This document shows positions 7,632 to 13,910 of a stretch of DNA of 13,910 nucleotides, piece after piece. The position numbers were made by a program, and so were the translations under genes. The notes below the pieces were generated by a model that searched no databases, was not told the DNA's origin, and worked only from the letters and a program-made list of their open reading frames with translations. The first letter of the stretch is position 1. Each line of letters opens with the position of its first letter. Source of the DNA: Candidatus Roizmanbacteria bacterium (GTDB lineage Bacteria > Patescibacteriota > Microgenomatia > UBA1406 > GWC2-37-13). The stretch lies in NCBI GenBank assembly GCA_026395475.1, contig JAPLYQ010000058.1, forward strand, positions 1 through 13,910, given 5' to 3'.

Positions 7632-7727
7632 AATTCTCCAGCGACAACATCACTTATTGCAACAACACAAGATCAATGGGATGCAACCGACGCATCAAAA
7701 AGTGGGACATATGCGGCCAATTCTGCA

Positions 7728-8022
7728 TGGTGGAATCATGCATATCAATATCGAAGACAACTTACTATTACTTCTCCACAAGTTGCTTCTCCTGGTGCGA
7801 CAATAAAAGTAACTCTTGATACAGACGCACTTGTAACAGCGGGAAAAATGAGAAGTGATCGAAATGATTTGAGAATCACCTATTGGGATGGAACATTTTG
7901 GAAGGAAGTCAATAGACAATATATTGACGCAACAACAACTTATTTTCCTTTAGTAAAGGGAATTGCAATAGGAGCAAGTGACAATAACTATTATGCATAC
8001 TATGGAAATAACAGTGAGACAA
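7728..8022 (+). other. DUF2341 domain
   Basis: The segment runs from WWNHAYQYRRQLTI through LVTAGKMRSDRNDLRITYWD to NNYYAYYGNNSE. It matches the DUF2341 pattern of an initial aromatic/YR strand, an 'sD..DlR' motif and a closing 'Y.YYGN'. In bacterial surface proteins this domain typically precedes LamG or concanavalin-like domains, as it does here. Confidence 0.75.
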
Positions 8023-8425
8023 AAGTTCCCGATCAAACATTTGATCCATCCGCTCTTTCTAAATGGGGCTCTGCATTGCGCTTTGGAGGAGATGATTATG
8101 TAAAAATTCCTGCAGGATTTAACACCTCTGTTAATACACAATCTAAACTAACTATAGAAGGTTGGTTTAAATATTTTAATAGTGCTTCAGCTCGATGGAT
8201 ATATGGAGATAATAATGCTGCACCACAAATTGGTATTGGAATTCCAGCTGGAGCAAACTGGATGACATATAACTTTAAAACAGCAACTGCAGGAACCTTT
8301 ACTGGACAACTCTTCAAAACACTTCTTTTCCCGGAAACATGTTATCACGTTGCATTCGTTTATGATGCAACAGCTTGGACATTCAACTCCTATATTAATG
8401 GACTAATTGATGCAACTTCCGCGTG

Positions 8426-11400
8426 TTAAACGTTGCTCAATATCCTGGTCCCTTTACACCTCCAGCAGCACCATTTAATAGTAATGCAAACACCCTTCTT
8501 CTTTATCACTTTGATGCAACAGGAACACAAAACGTAACCGACTCTTCTTCAAGTGGATTTACGGGGACTCTCGGATTAAATGCTTGGGGACTTGAGGCAA
8601 CCGATCCAAACTGGACAGGTGATATAACCGCTTCTCCCGGAAGTGAAGTTGGGGCTCCACAATCAGCCGCAGATACAACACTTTCACTTGAACCACTTCC
8701 CGAAGGATCATGGGCGGGGAGCCAAGTATCATCACTTCCTTATGGTGTTCGTATGCAATATGGAGCAACAACAGTTGTCAATAATGACCTTTACGTTTTA
8801 AGAGGAAATAATACGACTGCATTTTATAAACAAGATATAACAACAGGTACATGGACTCAATTAACCGATATTCCACTCGCTGCAAACTATGGATCTGCAA
8901 TGGAATGGGATGGAGCTGATGCAATCTATGTCATCAGAGGAAATGTCGCATCAACTTTTTATAAATACACAATTTCGACAAATACATGGTCTGCAGCTAT
9001 AGATCAACCTATTTATACTTTTTCCTATGGAGCCTCTATTACCCGAATAGGGAATATGTTTTATATAGCCGCAGGAGGAAATGGCGCGACAATGTTGAGC
9101 TTCAATAAAAATTATGAAAGTACTATCGATGGAAACGATGCGTGGAGTACATTACAAAGTGCTCCATACAACATTTATTATGGTGCAGGTATTGCATATG
9201 ATGGAAATAATACATTATGGTTAGTGGCCGGAAATGGAACTGGATTTGCAAAATATAGTATAAGTGCTGATACATGGGATACAACTGTTTCGGCCCCAGT
9301 ATTAGCCCCTTACTTTATTGGATATTCAAGCAATAATGCCATTTTCCGTAACAATCACATATATACATTTACTTCCTATGATTTTCAAGCAAATGGCGAA
9401 GCTAAACATTTCCTTTGGAGCTATGATATTGCAACTGATAAGTGGGAGAAAATTGACAATGCAACAGAGTTCTGGGCATATACAGGTGCAACAGCATATG
9501 ATCGTTCTCGATATGTCTATCTCGTTCAAGGATATGGAAATGGAGTAGCTGGAAACACCACAATGGTAAGGTATGATCTTGAATTAAATAAATATCTTCC
9601 AGAAACACCACCACTTCCACAAGACCGAATATATGAAGCTGACGGAACCGCAATCGTCCACCAGGTAAGTACAGGCACCTCAATGGCGTATGATGGGAAT
9701 GATTATATCTACATGATTCAAGGGTCTGCGGCAAACACAGTTACTCCAGTAAACAGATATCAAGTATCGACAAAAAGATGGACCATGATTCCCAATATCC
9801 CATGTAGTTATTCAGGAGGTGCGGTATATGCTGGGAACAAACTCTATGCTGTCTGTGGAAATGGTACAAAGAAGTCGTATAGTTATGATCCACTTGCAAA
9901 CGAATGGACAATGCTTGCAAATAATCCTGGGAATGCAGCAGAAACAATCACAAGTGGTGGTTCCCAAATAGCTGTATACAATGGGACTGATGCCCTCTAT
10001 GTTTTGCGTGGAGGTACATCAAACACTCTCTATAAATACACGATCGGCACTAATACATGGACCACAGAATCTACTATAATTCCTGGAACGATTGGGCCAA
10101 ATTATGGAGCGTCGATAACCTATGATGGAAGTAGATATCTGTATGTAATGCGAGGAAATAACACTGGAGATGTCTATCGATATGATACCTCAACTCCAGG
10201 ATGGACAACGCTAACTTCAGTTCCAGAAACGGTCTCAAATGGTTCCGGATCAGTTCTCTCAAATGGAAAAATTTATGTCACAACCAGTTATAACAATAAT
10301 AGCCTCTACATGTATGATATTGCTACAAATTCATGGCAATCAGCTCCTCTTGCACAGTCTCAAATTGCTGCTGGTGGAACATTGGTCAAAGGTCCTGGGA
10401 ATAGTATGTATGCACTCCAAGGAAATACAATGTTTACATTCTGGAAATACAATTTGCCAAGTGCAACTTCATCATATAAATCTACTGGAAACTATATTTC
10501 ACGAACGGTTGATTTAGGAAAGCCATATGCATTTTCAGGACTTACTGCAACTGTTGCATCTCCATCCGCAACATCAATTGGTTTTGAAACTCGTACTTCA
10601 ACAGACGCAACTACATGGTCTTCATGGGCAGCCACTTCAGATCTAAAACAAAATCCAACAAATCAATTTATTTATAAAATAAATTCACCTGTTGCTCGCT
10701 ATATGCAAACACGAGTAACGATGAATTCAGAAGAAGGAGCTGCTACTCCCACAGTATCTGATATGTCAATTGAGTATTACCAAGACACAACAGCTCCAAC
10801 CAATCCATCAGGAGTGATCGGTTATACATCTGCAACAAAATCTGCAACAATTACCGATTCTATTTGGTACAACCACAACCATCCATATTTTGAATGGACG
10901 GGGTCAACGGACGGAAACAGTGGAAGTGGAGTAGGGGGATACTATGTGTACTTTGGTACAGATTCAGCAAAAATAGCCTCAATTTCGGGCGTATTTACCT
11001 CTCAAGCAAACTATACTGCAACTCTTGCAACTGATCATTCTCAAGACGGATTTTATTATCTTAACGTTCAAGCAGTTGACGTTCTTGGAAATATTGCAGC
11101 ACCCACAACGTCACTTTTCACATATAGATACATCGATACTGTTTCTCCAAACAATCCAAATGTCATTTCTGCATTTGCTGATAATACAAAAATTGCAAGT
11201 CTTTCAGCTGCTGGAACAACATGGTACAACTATGCACGACCTTATTTTGAATGGAGTGGCGCTACAGATGACGCTGGTGGGTCGGGCGTTGCTGGATACT
11301 ACGTATATTTTGGAACAAATCAAAACGCACTCGCTTCGCAATCTGGAACATTCCAAACCGGTACTTCATATAACCCAACAATGCAAACAGATGGTTCTGA

Positions 11401-13910
11401 CGCAGGCGATTATTACTTAAATATTCAAACAAGAGATGCAGTAGGGAATGTTGCCGCTTCAAATTGGACCTCATTCCATTACAAGCATATTGATCGTGTT
11501 GCTCCAACAAATCCAAATGCACTCGGGTCATATGCCGATATAACTAAATTGAACCCTCTTACTCCTGGTGGGACAACGTGGTACAACTATGCCCATCCCT
11601 ATTTTGAATGGACTGGCGCAACAGATGAAGTGGGTGGCTCTGGAATTGCTGGATATTATGTGTACTTTGGTACTAACCCAAATGCAGTTGCGTCTCAATC
11701 TGGAGTTTTCCAAACAGGTTCAACCTATTCTCCAACAATGCAGACAGATGGTTCTGATGCTGGTGAATATTATCTTATCATTCAATCAAAAGATACGGGT
11801 GGAAACAGTGCGACATCAAATTGGAATGCATTCCATTATAAACATAGTGATTCTGTCCCACCAAACAACCCAAACAATATTTCAGGATATTCAGATATAA
11901 CAAAAATCACAAGTATTACAGAAGGCACATGGTATAACTACGCTCATCCATACTTTGAGTGGACTGGCGCAACCGATGATGTTGGAGGCTCTGGTATTGC
12001 TGGATATTACGTGTACTTTGGCACTAATCCAAGCGCAGTAGCCTCACAGTCTGGAGTCTTCCAGCTTGGTTCAACTTATTCTCCAACGATGCAAACAAAT
12101 GGGTCAGATGCAGGTGACTATTACCTTATTATCCAATCAAAAGATACAGGTGGAAATGCAGCAGCATCTAACTGGACCGCTTTCCATTACAATCATATTG
12201 ATGTAACCGCTCCAACAATCCCAACAACATTATCCTCTTATACTACCGCATCAAAATCTGCTGTCTTAAGTCCTGATATTTACTACAACAATTCAAGCCC
12301 ATACTTTGAATGGACTGGCGCAACAGATGAAGCAAATGGTTCTGGAATTGCTGGGTATTATGTCTATTTTGGATCTGATCCATATGGAGTTGCATCAACC
12401 TCAGGTACATTTGTCACACAACCACACTTTACTGCATCTCTTGCAACAAATAGTTTGGAAGATGGTGATCATTATCTTATCATTCAAACAAAAGATACTG
12501 CAGGAAATATAAGTTATGGACAATGGAAACCATTCCACTATGTGTATGATCATACACCACCAACAGTTATCCCATCAGAAAATGTCGCAGTATTACCAAA
12601 CGGATACACTTCTGTAAACAATTATCGATTTATATGGGATGCCACAGATGACCCATTGCCTAATGGTGCAGGAGTCGGATTTAAGGGGTATTATTATAAA
12701 ACAGGAACAGGGTCTGGGGCTCTATCACAAGATATATTTACAACAGGTCTCACCGTTACAGGGATCACAGCTTATCAAGAAGGCATTAACACATTCCTTA
12801 TCCGAGCAGCAGATAATTTAGGAAATTATTCAAACTATACGACAGTGAATTATTACTTTAATAGCACCGCTCCTTCAGCACCAAAAAATCTTTCAGTTGA
12901 TGTAAGTAATGCGGGTGCAAATAAATTTAATTTTGTATGGGACGAACCTGCAACATATAAAGGGACAATGAAAGAATATCGTTACTCGGTAAATGAAGTG
13001 CCAAATGCAGCGAATATATCTACTGCATCGGGGCGACTCGTGAACAATATTAAAGGAACCCATGATGGAACAAACACATTCTACGTTGTGGGAGTTGATG
13101 ACGCATACAACGTGAACTATGGTAACTATGCCTCCAAAACATTCTCAGTATCGGTCAGTGCGCCTGGTATTCCACTTGCTCCTGAGGCATTTGACAACTC
13201 GATTCGAACTACCGCTCAATACCGTGTTGGACTTACATGGGATCCTCCAACAGATAAGGGAACAGCATTTGATCGTTATGAGGTGTATGCTTCAGAAACA
13301 AAAGGAGATTGTTCAGTAGCTATGACCGGGTATACACTTGCGGGATCCACCGCTGGTACTTCTTACGTTGCAACTTCAATTGGAGAAACCAATCTTTCTT
13401 CAAAAGCATACTACTTCTGTATATTGGCTTGTGCAACAACTAATCAATGTTCAAGTCCATCCACAACTGTTACTATGACTCCATCTGGTCGATGGCTAGT
13501 TGCTCCAGATCTTGTCGGAAGTCAATCTGCTACCGTAAAAACAAAATCAGCACTCGTTTCTTGGAATACAAGCAGATCAAGTAATTCATTTGTAAAATAT
13601 GGAAAATCATCGGGTTCCTATTCAACAGAAGTTGGGTCTTCAACTCAAGCTTCCTATCACGAAATTAATATCACAGGTCTTGATCCTGGAACTACCTATT
13701 ATTATCAGATGTTGTGGACTGATGAAGATGGTAATTTAGGAAAAAGTACCGAAAAAACGTTCTCGACCAACCCAGCTCCATTTGTCTCGGCAGTTAAATT
13801 TAGCAGAGTCAATATTAACTCGGCTCAGGTAACATTCACCATAAAAAGCGGTATCAAAGCGACAATCCAATATGGGAAAACATTAAGTTATGGAAGCATT
13901 GAAACAATTT
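8426..13910 (+). CDS. Giant surface protein, C-terminal segment: second kelch array, Ig-like tandem repeats, FN3 domains (3'-partial)
   Basis: Open for 1,828 codons with no stop to the window edge, in the frame one base behind the preceding segment. It begins in the rest of the LamG-like domain (LNVAQYPGPF, TLLLYHFD). A second kelch array follows (about 8690-10474) with eleven aromatic-Tyr...Trp blade motifs and a terminal FWKYNLP. Then come a beta-sandwich (10475-10783), six tandem Ig-like repeats (10784-12862) and fibronectin type III-like domains at about 12863-13159, 13160-13489 and 13490-13775. The last of these resembles the purple-acid-phosphatase N-terminal type (FVKYGKSSGSYS, LDPGTTYYYQMLW). 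Another domain is cut by the edge. The first in-frame ATG is at 8753, but starting there would give no export signal, so this is best read as the tail of the gene begun at 5133. Likely a surface adhesin or carbohydrate-binding scaffold; ligand unknown. No anchor motif is reached. Confidence 0.85.
8690..10474 (+). other. Kelch-like propeller array 2 (11 blade positions plus terminal FWKY)
   Basis: Blade motifs seen in order include FYKQDITTGTW, FYKYTISTNTW, FAKYSISADTW, SYDIATDKW, MVRYDLELNKY (Tyr in place of Trp), VNRYQVSTKRW, SYDPLANEW, LYKYTIGTNTW, VYRYDTSTPGW and LYMYDIATNSW, then a terminal FWKYNLP. The organisation and the exit into a beta-sandwich mirror array 1. Confidence 0.65.
10475..10783 (+). 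repeat. Beta-sandwich module, copy 2
   Basis: Second copy of the module at 7014-7289, with the same flanks (terminal kelch FWKY before, Ig-like repeat after). It is the clearest sign that a whole multi-domain block was duplicated. Confidence 0.7.
10784..12862 (+). repeat. Six tandem Ig-like repeats R2-R7 (~105-119 residues each)
   Basis: Unit starts are the Asp codons at 10784, 11135, 11492, 11849, 12200 and 12548, giving lengths of 351, 357, 357, 351, 348 and 315 bases. The core is 'TWYNYAHPYFEWTGATD', then 'GSGIAGYYVYFGT', then 'D..YYL.IQ..D..GN'. R3-R5 are closest. Over a 90-residue stretch, R4 and R5 agree at 81 positions by my hand alignment, while many third codon bases differ. R7 is the most diverged. 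Typical of stalk-forming repeats in large surface proteins. Confidence 0.88.
12863..13775 (+). other. Three fibronectin type III-like domains
   Basis: Domains begin near APSAPKNLSVDVSN (12863), APGIPLAPEAF (13160) and RWLVAPDLVG (13490). They show FN3 signatures such as 'FVWDEPATYKG', 'LTWDPPTDKG...DRYEVYA' and 'LDPGTTYYYQM'. The third is of the purple-acid-phosphatase N-terminal type. A fourth (SAVKFSRVNINSAQVTF) is cut by the window edge. Confidence 0.75.

Larger units (their letters stand above)
6465..8429 (+). pseudogene. Giant surface protein, middle segment: kelch blades, beta-sandwich, Ig-like, DUF2341, LamG-like
   Basis: This continues the frame of 5133 after the TAG. The first ATG is at 6510, but a protein started there would lack a signal peptide and begin inside a propeller. 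It holds the last blades of the first kelch array (FYRYDVTGNSW, FYRYHETTNGW, IYRYSISGATW, terminal FWKYTPP). A beta-sandwich follows (7014-7289; TYKASGTWYSAVQDL), then an Ig-like repeat (7290-7631) with GIDGYYVYFG. Next comes a DUF2341 domain (about 7728-8022; WWNHAYQYRRQLTI through NNYYAYYGN). Last is a LamG/concanavalin-like jelly roll (from about 8058; ALRFGGDDYVKIPAGF, TIEGWFKYF, SYINGLIDATS). The frame ends at TAA 8427-8429 in mid-domain. Reading one frame back from 8426 restores the sandwich, so a base is missing here relative to an intact gene. Listed as a broken gene part rather than a separate gene. Confidence 0.75.

Noticed and set aside
8420..8432. Programmed -1 frameshift as the cause of the frame change
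   Set aside because: The site reads gcg tgt taa ac. A slip back on tgt to gtg pairs poorly, there is no X-XXY-YYZ heptamer in the zero frame, and I saw no clear downstream stem. A missing base is simpler.
10784..12862. Regular repeats considered as a CRISPR-like or satellite array
   Set aside because: The units are about 350 bases, in-frame, protein-coding and diverged at third positions; they are domain duplications.
5133..13910. Alternative genetic code (UGA as glycine, as in Gracilibacteria/Absconditabacteria)
   Set aside because: No UGA appears in-frame across thousands of glycine-rich codons. The only odd codon is a single TAG, best explained as TGG mutated.

Overview
This AT-rich window carries short intergenic gaps, no visible Shine-Dalgarno motifs, and a set of genes typical of Candidate Phyla Radiation (Patescibacteria) genomes. 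The best clue is the protein at 774-2282 (minus): N-terminal anchor, small beta domain, dockerin, long Pro/Thr linker and C-terminal enzyme. I know this layout mainly from Microgenomates-like lineages. The lineage is inferred from gene style only. All five clean stop codons are TAA, and no UGA occurs in-frame in thousands of codons, so UGA-to-glycine recoding is unlikely.

Layout. (1) 6-773, plus: an ABC-2 permease. Its stop codon abuts the stop of a convergent minus-strand pair. (2) 2938 down to 774, minus: a two-gene operon whose reading frames overlap by 7 bases. It encodes a membrane-anchored coiled-coil protein with a possible cohesin-like domain, then a membrane-anchored dockerin protein with a zinc amidase (AmpD/PGRP-type) domain. 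(3) 3024-4295, plus: an M16 zinc peptidase, divergent from that operon across an 85-base gap with promoter-like elements for both directions. Both transcripts would be leaderless or nearly so. (4) 4412-5131, plus: a single-pass membrane protein with a rhodanese domain that has lost its catalytic cysteine. (5) 5133 to the end of the window, plus: one base later begins a giant secreted repeat protein, at least about 2,925 residues if read as one gene.

The giant gene is interrupted twice. There is an in-frame TAG at 6462-6464, where the repeat pattern calls for a tryptophan, and a one-base frame change near 8424-8430. Either error in the assembled sequence or recent decay could explain this. After the second lesion the frame stays open for 1,828 codons to the window edge. 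The product reads as two related super-modules, each made of a kelch-like propeller array, a beta-sandwich and an Ig-like repeat. They are separated by a DUF2341 plus LamG-like region. Module B ends in six Ig-like repeats in total, followed by several fibronectin type III domains.

Together the genes suggest envelope biology: a wall-active amidase that may be tethered by a cohesin-dockerin-like contact, and a very large adhesin-like surface protein made with a catalytically dead rhodanese-fold membrane partner. I saw no RNA genes, CRISPR arrays, insertion sequences or attachment sites.
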